A stretch of DNA of 24,327 nt from a virus (IMGVR_UViG_3300022912_000044:1-24327), one strand, 5' to 3'; positions 1 to 7,148 are shown, numbered from the stretch's first letter. The notes: a model not told the origin generated them from the letters alone. A program made the numbers and translations.

Positions 1-1075
1 TAGTTGGTTCAATATTACCTTGATAAGCTTTATACTTATAGTCTGTTGGTTCAATAACAGTTGCTTTGTTTTTCTTTAACCATTCCTGTTGTAGGTCTAC
101 AGCCTTAGAGGTCATTTGAGTCTTTTGTTTAGTTCTTCTAACTATTACCATTGAAAGTGATTCTTTAGGTGTTACCTTGGGCATAGATTCAGCTTTAAAC
201 ATAGGAACTTCTATCTTTTTAGGTTGAGGTACTACTTTAGGTTTACTCTTTACTGTTACTTTCTCTTTTATAGTCTTAACTACTAGTTTCTTCTTTGTAG
301 TAGTCTTCTTAGGTTTAGGTATTACTGCTCTATCTTCTTTAAGAGTATGACCTCTCTTCTTTGCTCCTAGTTTACCATTACAACTATATGAACAAGTAAC
401 TGTCTTTATATTGTGAGCAATAAAAGGAGTATTACACTGTACACATATCCTATCTATATTGATAGTTGGTCTAACTCTTTCTCTTTGTTTAATAGTATTA
501 ACTATCTTTCTACATTCATCTGAACAAGTCTTCTTTCTACCACCTTTAGGTATGTTAAACGTAACTGTACAATCTGGAGCTTCACAAGTTCTATCTTCTC
601 TCTTGTTTCCTGATCTAAGTCTATTTTTGTAATGAAACTTATCTCTACAACTCTTACTACAGAATTGTTTGGTTCTAACTTCAGGCATAAACACTTCTTT
701 ACATTCTAAACATCTCTTTTCTTTCTGTACTACTTTTTTCTTTTCATTGTTGAAAGATTGTTGACACTTTCTTGAACAGAATACTGTAGTTGAATTAACT
801 AATCCCATATCACCATTACAATGCTTACAAAACTTATGTTCTTTAGGTTTAGATTGAGTACATCTCTTAGAACAAAATCTAGTACCTAGCTTAGTATGAT
901 TGATGTCTGCATTACATACAATACATCTTCTATCTCCTAATCTTTTAAGTTCTTCTTGTCTTTTCTCTTCTCTTTTATACTTTTGATTGCATACAGAATT
1001 ACAGAAATGTTTAACTAAAGTCTTACCTCTAGTTTCTGTTACTGCTCCACATTGTTTACAGTTACCCTTTGCCAT
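1..1075 (-). CDS. Six-fold tandem Cys4 zinc-finger protein (3' end outside window)
   Basis: The frame is open for 358 codons from the ATG at 1073-1075 to the left edge, so the C-terminus is missing. The first ~235 residues hold six tandem Cys4 units: C6/C9-C25/C29, C51/C54-C68/C72, C83/C86-C100/C104, C122/C125-C139/C143, C164/C169-C184/C188 and C211/C214-C228/C232. The second Cys pair of most units reads FCSxxC followed by basic residues, as in small bacterial and phage zinc ribbons. Between and after the fingers the protein is rich in Lys and Arg. Residues ~240-305 form a Lys/Pro/Thr-rich linker, and a less basic segment follows up to the edge. AAGGA lies just upstream of the ATG, inside the end of the preceding gene. 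The family is not recognised. Nucleic-acid binding is inferred from charge and zinc ligands. It could equally be a protein-protein scaffold or an inhibitor of a host enzyme. The gene lies in a segment almost free of CpG. Confidence 0.85.
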   Translation of the reverse strand, partial: MAKGNCKQCGAVTETRGKTLVKHFCNSVCNQKYKREEKRQEELKRLGDRRCIVCNADINHTKLGTRFCSKRCTQSKPKEHKFCKHCNGDMGLVNSTTVFCSRKCQQSFNNEKKKVVQKEKRCLECKEVFMPEVRTKQFCSKSCRDKFHYKNRLRSGNKREDRTCEAPDCTVTFNIPKGGRKKTCSDECRKIVNTIKQRERVRPTINIDRICVQCNTPFIAHNIKTVTCSYSCNGKLGAKKRGHTLKEDRAVIPKPKKTTTKKKLVVKTIKEKVTVKSKPKVVPQPKKIEVPMFKAESMPKVTPKESLSMVIVRRTKQKTQMTSKAVDLQQEWLKKNKATVIEPTDYKYKAYQGNIEPT

Positions 1076-1078
1076 TAC

Positions 1079-1501
1079 TTATCCTTGATAATATTCTTTT
1101 CTGTTTATTCTGTCTAATTGATCCATGATATTATTAGTGGTTTTAAACTCACTACTAGTGCCTATATTCTTCTCTAAATCAAAGTATAGGGTATTAGCTA
1201 ACCTTAGACATTTCATCCCTGCTGAGCCTTTAAATACATCTTCTTCAGCTAAGTATAGACAAGATGATACACCTAATAATAAAGCATTACCATCTACATC
1301 TTCACCATTTGTTATTGTTTCTAGCTTATTATATGCAGATGTTACATATTCTACAGCTCCATTCTCAGTCTTAATTCCATGGTTCTTTTGAACCAGTTGT
1401 AATAATTCTTTAACTTCTGGATGTTTACCTTTAGCATCATCTAAAAATTGAGTTAAGAAACTCATTGCTAAAGCACTATATTCTTTATGATATTCTTTCA
1501 T
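1079..1501 (-). CDS. Hypothetical protein, 140 aa
   Basis: This ORF starts at the ATG at 1499-1501, with GAAGGA about 7 bases upstream inside the end of the preceding 46-aa ORF. It ends 3 bases before the zinc-finger gene, so the two are probably cotranslated. The protein looks soluble and mostly helical, with a hydrophobic stretch near residues 70-85 (NALLLGVSSCLYLAEED) that is too short and polar to be a convincing membrane segment. No catalytic motif or known family is recognised. Arginine is encoded only by AGA/AGG-type codons and the whole gene contains no CpG, like its two neighbours. The opposite-strand reading frame over the same bases has no ribosome binding site and is a shadow. Confidence 0.75.
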   Translation of the reverse strand: MKEYHKEYSALAMSFLTQFLDDAKGKHPEVKELLQLVQKNHGIKTENGAVEYVTSAYNKLETITNGEDVDGNALLLGVSSCLYLAEEDVFKGSAGMKCLRLANTLYFDLEKNIGTSSEFKTTNNIMDQLDRINRKEYYQG

Positions 1502-1505
1502 TTAC

Positions 1506-1646
1506 TTATCCTTCCACTTTACTTAATATTAATCTTATTAAACAATGTTCTCCATATGTCTTAGCATGATTATCATCTATATCTTTAAGTAACTTAATTA
1601 GTTTCTTTGGATCTATTAGCTGTTGTGGTTCTGTGTATATGTTCAT
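1506..1646 (-). CDS. Small hypothetical protein, 46 aa
   Basis: The reading frame runs from the ATG at 1644-1646 to the TAA at 1506-1508 and encodes a peptide beginning MNIYTEPQQLIDPKKLIKLL. AAAGGA lies 6 bases upstream of the ATG. The stop is only 4 bases before the ATG of the next gene, and the next gene's Shine-Dalgarno sits inside this ORF's last codons, which supports real translation. The peptide is charged and probably helical, without membrane segment or Cys motif. Function unknown. It belongs to the CpG-free segment. Confidence 0.6.
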   Translation of the reverse strand: MNIYTEPQQLIDPKKLIKLLKDIDDNHAKTYGEHCLIRLILSKVEG

Positions 1647-1679
1647 TTATAATCCTTTATAGTTCATATTCTTTACTAA

Positions 1680-1847
1680 TCATATTTGGTCCCCTAAGTC
1701 TATTTTATATCTGCACGCTTTTATTTTAGACTCCGCTTCAGCCAACTTTAGTTGAAGCCATTTATAATCAGCGTCCTCACCTTTTTGAAGTCTTTTAAAC
1801 ATCATCCAGTCTTCTCTTGCTATTTTTAATTCTTCTTCAAATGACAT
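1680..1847 (-). CDS. Small hypothetical protein, 55 aa, helical
   Basis: The frame starts with ATG at 1845-1847, one base after the stop of the HTH gene (TAAtATG), and ends with TGA at 1680-1682. The peptide starts MSFEEELKIAREDWMMFKRL and is strongly charged and probably a two-helix hairpin. The upstream Shine-Dalgarno is weak, so translation probably relies on coupling to the HTH gene. The gene contains ordinary CpG dinucleotides in its first half, and the CpG-poor region begins within it, at about 1716. Function unknown. Confidence 0.55.
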   Translation of the reverse strand: MSFEEELKIAREDWMMFKRLQKGEDADYKWLQLKLAEAESKIKACRYKIDLGDQI

Positions 1848-1848
1848 A

Positions 1849-2088
1849 TTAATCTAACGCCATTAGTGATTGTTCTGCAGAGCGGTCTAGCTCTTCTTTG
1901 TAGTACGGAAAAGTTACTATGCCGTAGTTGTCGTAGATCTTTTTACAAGTTGCAAAACCAGGTGATTTTACTTTACCTTTAAGATAGTTATCTATCATTA
2001 TCGGCTGAACCCCTAAAGTCTTTGCTATTCCGTACTTCTTCACCCCTGAGTCTAGGACAGACTGTAAAGCCTCTCTAACTGTTATCAT
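1849..2088 (-). CDS. Small HTH DNA-binding protein, possible repressor
   Basis: This 79-aa protein has a central helix-turn-helix of Cro/CI type at about residues 17-45: 'YGIAKTLGVQPIMIDNYLKG' gives helix, turn and recognition helix. It is a single compact domain with no dimerisation or ligand domain, as in small phage Cro-like regulators. The start ATG (2086-2088) has AGAAAGGA upstream and follows the palindromic promoter-like site at 2110-2128, which it could autoregulate. The HTH assignment rests on pattern recognition. The operator is inferred. Confidence 0.7.
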   Translation of the reverse strand: MITVREALQSVLDSGVKKYGIAKTLGVQPIMIDNYLKGKVKSPGFATCKKIYDNYGIVTFPYYKEELDRSAEQSLMALD

Positions 2089-2109
2089 TTTATTCCTTTC
2101 TCTTTATAT

Positions 2110-2128
2110 AGTATAATTATATTATACT
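2110..2128 (-). promoter_or_regulatory. Palindromic -10 region / candidate operator upstream of HTH gene
   Basis: The 19-base sequence agtataattatattatact is an inverted repeat with 8-base arms around TAT. Read on the minus strand it supplies TATAAT- and TATACT-like -10 hexamers ahead of the HTH gene. It differs at only two positions from the site at 10593-10611, and shares the AGTATA-N7-TATACT frame with 7375-7393. No good -35 box is apparent. Confidence 0.5.
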
Positions 2129-2143
2129 AAACTTAGTTTAACG

Positions 2144-2428
2144 TTAAATCTTATCGATTAAGTCTAAAACATCTTCAATTTGCTCGTTTGACCAAGCCAC
2201 ACAGCTAAAACCAGAGGCGGCCTGTATCTTTTGTAAATTCAAATCCTGTAGCTTAGTAGTATTTTTTTTCTTTTCCGGCACTTTAACTTCTACACCTACA
2301 AAAACACCTTTATAGCAAACAAGCAAGTCAGGCACACCTTTTTTAGTGGCTGCTACTACTTTGACAACATAGGCACCTTGTTTTTCCAGGTACTTAACTA
2401 TCTTAGATTGTATCTGTTGTTCTTTCAT
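2144..2428 (-). CDS. VRR-NUC family nuclease
   Basis: This 94-aa protein matches the minimal phage VRR-NUC fold, a PD-(D/E)xK nuclease related to Holliday junction resolvases. The core is visible as GVPD34LL followed by GVE47VK49, the metal-binding and catalytic residues. A KLQ..NLQ segment and the closing 'VAWSNEQIEDVL' helix are also typical. Its ATG overlaps the stop of the SF2 helicase (ATGA), so the two are translationally coupled and probably act together. Known homologues cut branched or flap DNA. Here it most likely serves replication or recombination intermediates. Substrate specificity cannot be read from the sequence. Confidence 0.85.
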   Translation of the reverse strand: MKEQQIQSKIVKYLEKQGAYVVKVVAATKKGVPDLLVCYKGVFVGVEVKVPEKKKNTTKLQDLNLQKIQAASGFSCVAWSNEQIEDVLDLIDKI

Positions 2429-3609
2429 ATTAAACCTTTTTCGTAATAACTATTAACAAAATTCTTTTTGTTAATTGCAACGGTTGTATATACTTGATGA
2501 GATATACCTTCTTTAACTAATAAATAGTGTACGTTAATAGGTTCGTCTCTTTTCATATTACATTGTCTAGCTCTTCTTTGAGAGTATCGGGCCGTACTAA
2601 AATCCATAGAGTAAATAACTAAAGTTTTATACATGGAAAGATCTACTCCCTCCGCGAACGACGTAGCTTGTAGTATTCTAGCTTCAGCAAAAGACTCTTT
2701 AAGTAGCGCCTCCTCGTTTTTGTAATGGTAAAAGATAACAACCGAAGCCTCGTCCCCGAAGTGTTGCTTGATGTACTGCACTTTCTCTCTATTTCGTAGC
2801 CGAATATTAGAGTCTTCATTTTTTAATGTCCCCCCTTCTATTTGATGTAAGCCAACTAATTTTTTCATAGGTGTATCAGCTGCGTATTCAAACTCTGTTA
2901 TGTAGTCTTCTTTCTCTAGCTCCCGGTATAAATCCCTTGTCTCCTCGTTAAGATCAACCCAATGTAGTATATCGTTAGGTTCATAGGTAAAACCTAGTTC
3001 TTTCCTTGTATAACTCAGGAATAAATGGGCTATAGCGTCCCAAATAAGATCCTTTTTTACTTTATCGTACTTTTTGATCTGTCTTCCGCCTAACCACATC
3101 ATATCTGGAATACCGTAATGCTCGAACCACCTGTAAAAACTACTGTATTTATTAAACGGTGAGTACTGTGTCATCGATAATTGATGAAACAACTGAGCGT
3201 AAGTTTGAGCGGAGGGCGTAGCCGATAAGAATATAACAGGTAATTTATGCGTAATACTTTTAACCATTTTAGCTACTTTACCTAATTTAGGGTAAGCGCT
3301 TAGGTTTGCGTGAGCTTCATCTATAATAACCAAGTCAAAATCTTTTTTAGTTAATTTATGAAGGGATTCGTAATTAACTGCTGTGTAAGATTTAGTTATG
3401 CTGTATGCGCTCATTGTATCATCCCAGCCCTCCAAAGCTTTCTTTTTAGTAATAATCAGAATATTTTGAGCTTTGGTCATTTCACACACAAGTATAGATG
3501 TTAATGTTTTACCTGTTCTCTCTTCCATAGATAAATAAACAAGCCCATGAGATTTTAAAATCTCACAGGCTTTGTTGCTTATCTCTTCTTGGTGTTTATA
3601 GGGTTTCAC
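2425..3609 (-). CDS. SF2 DEAD/SNF2-like DNA helicase
   Basis: This 394-aa protein has the two RecA lobes of superfamily 2. Visible motifs are a Walker A variant EERTGKT at 29-35, the DEAH box at 97-100, motif III LSATP at 128-132, and motif VI QRRARQ at 344-349 with its arginine finger. The organisation resembles phage SNF2-like helicases often found beside a VRR-NUC gene. The start is a GTG at 3607-3609 within TAGTG, overlapping the stop of folE; the codon is not ATG. The stop overlaps the VRR-NUC ATG. The likely role is ATP-driven remodelling or branch migration of DNA with the nuclease. No target-recognition domain of a restriction system is visible. Confidence 0.88.
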   Translation of the reverse strand: MKPYKHQEEISNKACEILKSHGLVYLSMEERTGKTLTSILVCEMTKAQNILIITKKKALEGWDDTMSAYSITKSYTAVNYESLHKLTKKDFDLVIIDEAHANLSAYPKLGKVAKMVKSITHKLPVIFLSATPSAQTYAQLFHQLSMTQYSPFNKYSSFYRWFEHYGIPDMMWLGGRQIKKYDKVKKDLIWDAIAHLFLSYTRKELGFTYEPNDILHWVDLNEETRDLYRELEKEDYITEFEYAADTPMKKLVGLHQIEGGTLKNEDSNIRLRNREKVQYIKQHFGDEASVVIFYHYKNEEALLKESFAEARILQATSFAEGVDLSMYKTLVIYSMDFSTARYSQRRARQCNMKRDEPINVHYLLVKEGISHQVYTTVAINKKNFVNSYYEKGLI

Positions 3610-4184
3610 TATCGAATTAACCGCATAAATTCGCTTCTTACAGCTTGTTTATCTTTGAATACACCCTTCAGAGAGCTTGTAATAGTTTCGGAGTCTTGTT
3701 CTTGAACGCCCCTACTTGACATACATAAGTGCTCAGCTTCTATTACAACAGCTACACCTAAAGGTTCTAACTCTGCCATTAAAGCATTTGCAATATCTGT
3801 AGTTAATCTTTCTTGTACTTGTAGTCTTCTTGCGAATACGTTGGCTAGCCGGGCTAATTTAGATAAGCCGATTATTTTACCGTTAGGAATGTAAGCAATA
3901 TGAGCTTTACCTATAATCGGGGCTATATGGTGCTCACAGTGGGAATAGATTTTAATATCTTTTACAATAACCATTTCATCGTAATCTTCTCCCCCGTCTT
4001 CAAATACTTTCATAACAGCAGACGCTTCTTGAGAATGACCAACACCCCAATAATTCTTCCAAGCTTTTAAGAATCTCATTGGTGTCTCCTGGAGCCCTTC
4101 TCTCTCCGGGTCATCGCCTATAAATTCAATTATTGTTTTAACCGCGTCTATATATTTCCTATCAAATTCTTCTACTTTTTTCAT
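3609..4184 (-). CDS. folE: GTP cyclohydrolase I (FolE)
   Basis: The 191-aa product converts GTP to 7,8-dihydroneopterin triphosphate, the first step of both folate and 7-deazaguanine synthesis. It has the N-terminal [12 protein letters not shown] signature (~24-35), zinc-binding SHCEHH (81-86; C83 and H86), GLSKLAR (106-112), QERLT (124-128) and [11 protein letters not shown] (149-159) with the third zinc ligand C154. Length and motifs are those of a complete type I enzyme. It sits with queC, dpdA, queE and queD, so its product very probably feeds preQ0 for DNA. Its ATG overlaps the stop of the MazG-like gene (TAATG). Confidence 0.96.
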   Translation of the reverse strand: MKKVEEFDRKYIDAVKTIIEFIGDDPEREGLQETPMRFLKAWKNYWGVGHSQEASAVMKVFEDGGEDYDEMVIVKDIKIYSHCEHHIAPIIGKAHIAYIPNGKIIGLSKLARLANVFARRLQVQERLTTDIANALMAELEPLGVAVVIEAEHLCMSSRGVQEQDSETITSSLKGVFKDKQAVRSEFMRLIR

Positions 4185-4426
4185 TATTTTACCTTTTCTA
4201 TTAAAAATGCTAAGTAATTAGCTACATCAGCAGCCTCACTTATTATATGTTCTGTGTCGTTACCCGCTTCAACGGCGTCTTCCAACTCCACGACTTCTCT
4301 TTTTAGTTCTACTAGTAAAGTATCTACGCTTTTATGCTCCCAAGATCCTTTATTTCTGTGTCTCATTAGCTTGAACTGCATAGCCACACCTAAGTCAGCT
4401 ATGATAGCTTTTTCTCTACGCTTCAT
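4184..4426 (-). CDS. MazG-like nucleotide pyrophosphohydrolase
   Basis: This 80-aa protein carries the all-alpha NTP-PPase pattern: an EVVELE helix (44-49) and EAADVANY (64-71), matching the E..E and E..D metal-binding motifs of MazG-type enzymes. Such proteins hydrolyse (d)NTPs, or in some phages are proposed to lower alarmone signalling. It overlaps queC by 11 bases and folE by one base, so it is part of the modification operon. It might limit unwanted nucleotides during base replacement or the host stringent response. The substrate is unknown. The opposite-strand frame at 4254-4439 is a shadow. Confidence 0.75.
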   Translation of the reverse strand: MKRREKAIIADLGVAMQFKLMRHRNKGSWEHKSVDTLLVELKREVVELEDAVEAGNDTEHIISEAADVANYLAFLIEKVK

Positions 4427-5045
4427 CCCTAAGTCCTAAGGCCCAATCTCTTTCTCTACAAGTGGAACACTCACCACACTGAACTTCTCCGCCTTCATAA
4501 CAAGAGTATGTAAAGTCTGGGTCCATACCAGCTTTGATACCTTCTTGAGCAAGTTCTTTTTTATCTAATTGTTCAAAAGGGGCTACTAACGCTACTTGAT
4601 TATAAGTACCGAACTTCATTGCATCAGCTTGAGCTTTATTAAACTCGGGCCTGCAATCTGGATAAACAGCGTTGTCTCCTTTATGAGAAGCAAGCATAAC
4701 ACAGTTTAATTCATTACTCTCAGCTATACCCGTTAAAATACTAAGCATAATGCCGTTTCTAAAGGGTACAACTGTAGATTTCATTGTTTCATCTTCATAA
4801 TGACCGTGGGGTATATCCCCGTCACCTAGTAAAGAGGATGTCATATCTTTAAACACTTCCCTAGCATCAATTACTTTATGAGCTATGCCTAACTTATCAC
4901 AGTTATATTTAGCCATTTTAATTTCTTGTTCGTTGTGGTTTGAACCATAGTTAAAACTCACGGCCATTGCTATCCTATCTTTATTTACGTATAAAGCAGA
5001 AGTAGAATCTAACCCTCCGCTGTACGAAAGTAGTGTGTCTTTCAT
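4416..5045 (-). CDS. queC: 7-cyano-7-deazaguanine (preQ0) synthase QueC
   Basis: QueC uses ATP and ammonia to turn 7-carboxy-7-deazaguanine into preQ0. The 209-aa product has the PP-loop SGGLDST at 9-15, VVPFRNG at 91-97, YPDCRPEF at 127-134, and a C-terminal zinc site formed by C181, C189, C192 and C195 in SCYEGGEVQCGECSTC. There is no N-terminal glutamine amidotransferase domain as in Gat-QueC, so the product should stop at the nitrile base. The ATG overlaps the dpdA stop as ATGA. Confidence 0.96.
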   Translation of the reverse strand: MKDTLLSYSGGLDSTSALYVNKDRIAMAVSFNYGSNHNEQEIKMAKYNCDKLGIAHKVIDAREVFKDMTSSLLGDGDIPHGHYEDETMKSTVVPFRNGIMLSILTGIAESNELNCVMLASHKGDNAVYPDCRPEFNKAQADAMKFGTYNQVALVAPFEQLDKKELAQEGIKAGMDPDFTYSCYEGGEVQCGECSTCRERDWALGLRDEA

Positions 5046-5725
5046 TTTGTTAGTTCCTTTATAAAATTAATGTTGTCCGTACATAAGTTATTCCAAGCCA
5101 ACTCTGTATCAAAATCTACTGCTAAAGGGTTTTTAGTTGTCTGAGTTCTCAAGTCAACATTATTAAGTCCCCCCCATACAGCAGCGCTACTATCCCAAGA
5201 ACCGACCCATTGTTTACATAAAGCTATTTCATACATAGAATCTGTAGCTCCCAACATATGAATCTTTTTCGTATCCATACCCTCTTCGAAATAAGCTCTT
5301 AGAAAGTTGTATCTAGATGCAGGGTTGTTCTTATCGCTACCTATTAGTTGTTCAACGTGGAAGAAACTTAAACCTACTTTGTCTATCTCATCAGAGTACA
5401 TAGCGTCTTTAAATTCTTTCACCGTAGTAGGTATATACATCACTTCATAACCTTCTCTCTTATAAACACCAATACTGTCTGTTGTACCGTCAGACATAAT
5501 AACACAATCTGCTTTTACGGCTTTAGCTGCTTTAAGCATTGTTGCTTCACACAAACAATATCTTAGCTCATAGAATGAGTTATCTAAGAAAGTGTATTTA
5601 TCAGATGAAGCGAAAGAATTTGCGTATCTTTCGTCTTCACATAAATGAGCCAAAGCCATATTAACATCAGAATGTTCAATAGCTTTGTTAGTGTACTTAG
5701 TAGGAGCTATAAAAGCTAGTTCCAT
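5042..5725 (-). CDS. dpdA: DpdA-like DNA 7-deazaguanine transglycosylase
   Basis: The protein resembles short phage DpdA enzymes, DNA-acting relatives of tRNA-guanine transglycosylase that swap guanine for a 7-deazaguanine. Visible elements are MELAFIAPT at the N-terminus, YTFLDNSFYEL (44-54), ADCVIMSDG (72-80), KVGLSF (116-121), KIHMLGAT (154-161) and GSWDSSAAVWGG (175-186). D178 is the likely nucleophile and D48 a possible second acid, by analogy with TGT. I chose the ATG at 5723-5725 (TAATG overlap with queE, 227 aa). An in-frame ATG 15 bases upstream would add five residues, MGCKI. No zinc site of bacterial TGT is present, as expected for phage DpdA. Context of four preQ0 synthesis genes strongly supports the call. 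Confidence 0.85.
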   Translation of the reverse strand: MELAFIAPTKYTNKAIEHSDVNMALAHLCEDERYANSFASSDKYTFLDNSFYELRYCLCEATMLKAAKAVKADCVIMSDGTTDSIGVYKREGYEVMYIPTTVKEFKDAMYSDEIDKVGLSFFHVEQLIGSDKNNPASRYNFLRAYFEEGMDTKKIHMLGATDSMYEIALCKQWVGSWDSSAAVWGGLNNVDLRTQTTKNPLAVDFDTELAWNNLCTDNINFIKELTK

Positions 5726-6303
5726 TATCTTACACCCCAAACTTTGTGAGCTTGGATATTTAATTTTGCAGGGTTTAGTAATTTAATAGCTACATCTGTA
5801 TTAGCTAAGTTTAAACTCTTTTCGTTATTAATAGGTGTTAACCAAACATTATCATACCTAGCTGTGTAATAGCCGATATACGCTTCTTCAGTAGTCTCGT
5901 CTACAGGTATTTTAATTTCGTTTATTCTATCGTTATCAATTAAGTCGCCAAACTTAGGCGATACAGTAATCCAATCAGCGGCTTGAACATTGTACAGTTT
6001 ATTACCGTTGGTTTCTACCTGAACATAAGCCCCCATACCTTTTAAAGCTCCGATTAAAGAGTTTAGGTTTTGAAGTGTGGGTTCTCCGCCTGTTATAACA
6101 ACGTGAGATACGCCGGACTCTGCATATAGTTTAACCAGATCTTCTATACTATACTCTGTTATATTTTTAGGTTCACTATGTAATGACTCATCACAGAAGT
6201 CGCAAGTGTAGTTGCAACCGAAGAATCTAACGAATAAAGATAATTTACCTAAGTGAGCAGCTTCCCCTTGAGGAGCTACGAAAGTTTCTACTAATTTATA
6301 CAT
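5725..6303 (-). CDS. queE: 7-carboxy-7-deazaguanine synthase QueE (radical SAM)
   Basis: QueE is a radical SAM enzyme that contracts 6-carboxytetrahydropterin to 7-carboxy-7-deazaguanine. The 192-aa product has the [4Fe-4S] motif C30-x3-C34-x2-C37 in GCNYTCDFC and the SAM-binding TGGEPT at 71-76. An APQGE motif near the N-terminus (10-14) is typical of QueE. The length is near the shorter members of the family, and nothing essential seems lost. The ATG overlaps the end of queD by 8 bases, with GAAGAAG upstream. Confidence 0.95.
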   Translation of the reverse strand: MYKLVETFVAPQGEAAHLGKLSLFVRFFGCNYTCDFCDESLHSEPKNITEYSIEDLVKLYAESGVSHVVITGGEPTLQNLNSLIGALKGMGAYVQVETNGNKLYNVQAADWITVSPKFGDLIDNDRINEIKIPVDETTEEAYIGYYTARYDNVWLTPINNEKSLNLANTDVAIKLLNPAKLNIQAHKVWGVR

Positions 6304-6763
6304 CTGAAGCTTCTTCGATATTTATATAGTGCGCTGTCATTTCTTGGTTTCCTCTGCCTTTAGCATAAGCCCAGCCTGTTAATGTTTCCTGCACTCTTAC
6401 TACTTCAACAGGAAAACCTCTATCTTCTAGCACTTGATACATATGATAAGCCATTTGCTCAGCTGTTGGGTTGTAATCAACAGTGATAAACCTAGCGTTT
6501 ATTTCTTTACATATTTCTTTCATTCTATCGTGTGTAGGGTCTTGATCCCACAACATTAGACTATGGTCCCAAGCATCAATCATCCAACTAAACCTATCTT
6601 TTAACTCACCGAAATCCATCAACATACCCGTATGGTCTAATTGATCTCCTTTTAGAGTAACCTCTGCTAAGTAACTATGGCCGTGAAAGCTTTGACATTT
6701 TTTACTGTAACTATCTACTAATCTGTGAGCAAGCTCGAATTTAAATTTTTTTGTTATTTCCAT
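6296..6763 (-). CDS. queD: 6-carboxy-5,6,7,8-tetrahydropterin synthase QueD
   Basis: QueD converts dihydroneopterin triphosphate from FolE to 6-carboxytetrahydropterin. Numbering from the chosen ATG (6761-6763, 155 aa), the zinc ligands H13, H27 and H29 lie in FELAH and FHGHS, and the catalytic C23 lies in C-x3-HGH. LMDFGELK and WDHSLML follow as in the PTPS fold. This start has GGGAG 7 bases upstream and lies right after the stop of the phosphoribosyltransferase. A start 18 bases upstream would overlap that gene and lacks a better site. Confidence 0.95.
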   Translation of the reverse strand: MEITKKFKFELAHRLVDSYSKKCQSFHGHSYLAEVTLKGDQLDHTGMLMDFGELKDRFSWMIDAWDHSLMLWDQDPTHDRMKEICKEINARFITVDYNPTAEQMAYHMYQVLEDRGFPVEVVRVQETLTGWAYAKGRGNQEMTAHYINIEEASDV

Positions 6764-6764
6764 T

Positions 6765-7148
6765 TTATTTCTCCCAATCAAATGTGATCCAATTGTTGTG
6801 AGTTATAGGCTGCCCTACGTAATCACACCTAAACGACGTAGTAATTCTTTCATATAAAACAGCTGTTTTATATGGTATACTTATGTGTTTTACCATTTCC
6901 GTTAGCGTATCTCCCGTATCAGAGATGTCATCCACTATTAAAACCTTGTTACCTAAGCCGTTTGTTCTAAATGTCTCAGGAGGCACCGTATTTCCCGTCG
7001 GTAAGTGGTGCACGGTTTTAATACCTAGGGCGTGAGCTAAGTAAGCAGAAGGTACCAGACCCCCTCTACCGCAACACAAGATTGAAGTAAACTTTTCATC
7101 GCCTATTAAACTTAGAATCTCTTTTACAAGTCTTTTTTCCTCAACCAT
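6765..7148 (-). CDS. Gpt-like xanthine/guanine phosphoribosyltransferase
   Basis: This 127-aa type I phosphoribosyltransferase couples a purine base with PRPP. It shows the PRPP-binding loop VLIVDDISDTGDT at 69-81. The segment GRGGLVPSAYLAHALGI (27-43) and the C-terminal DYVGQPITHNNWITFDWE closely follow the layout of E. coli Gpt (RGGLVPGALLARELGI and the final DxWIxxxWD region), which acts on guanine and xanthine. It is one base from queD and overlaps DUF3310, so it is within the modification operon. It could salvage guanine to GMP and so feed GTP to FolE. Substrate choice is inferred from the Gpt-like motifs, not proven. Confidence 0.85.
   Translation of the reverse strand: MVEEKRLVKEILSLIGDEKFTSILCCGRGGLVPSAYLAHALGIKTVHHLPTGNTVPPETFRTNGLGNKVLIVDDISDTGDTLTEMVKHISIPYKTAVLYERITTSFRCDYVGQPITHNNWITFDWEK

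Noticed and set aside
1125-1391. Plus-strand 88-codon frame
   Set aside because: It lies wholly opposite the 140-aa gene, lacks a ribosome binding site and has no family pattern.
2144-3609. Type I or III restriction system
   Set aside because: There is a helicase and a nuclease but no methyltransferase or specificity subunit; a replication/recombination role is simpler.
4416-5045. Gat-QueC, which would give an amido base
   Set aside because: The N-terminus begins directly at the PP-loop and no amidotransferase domain is present upstream.
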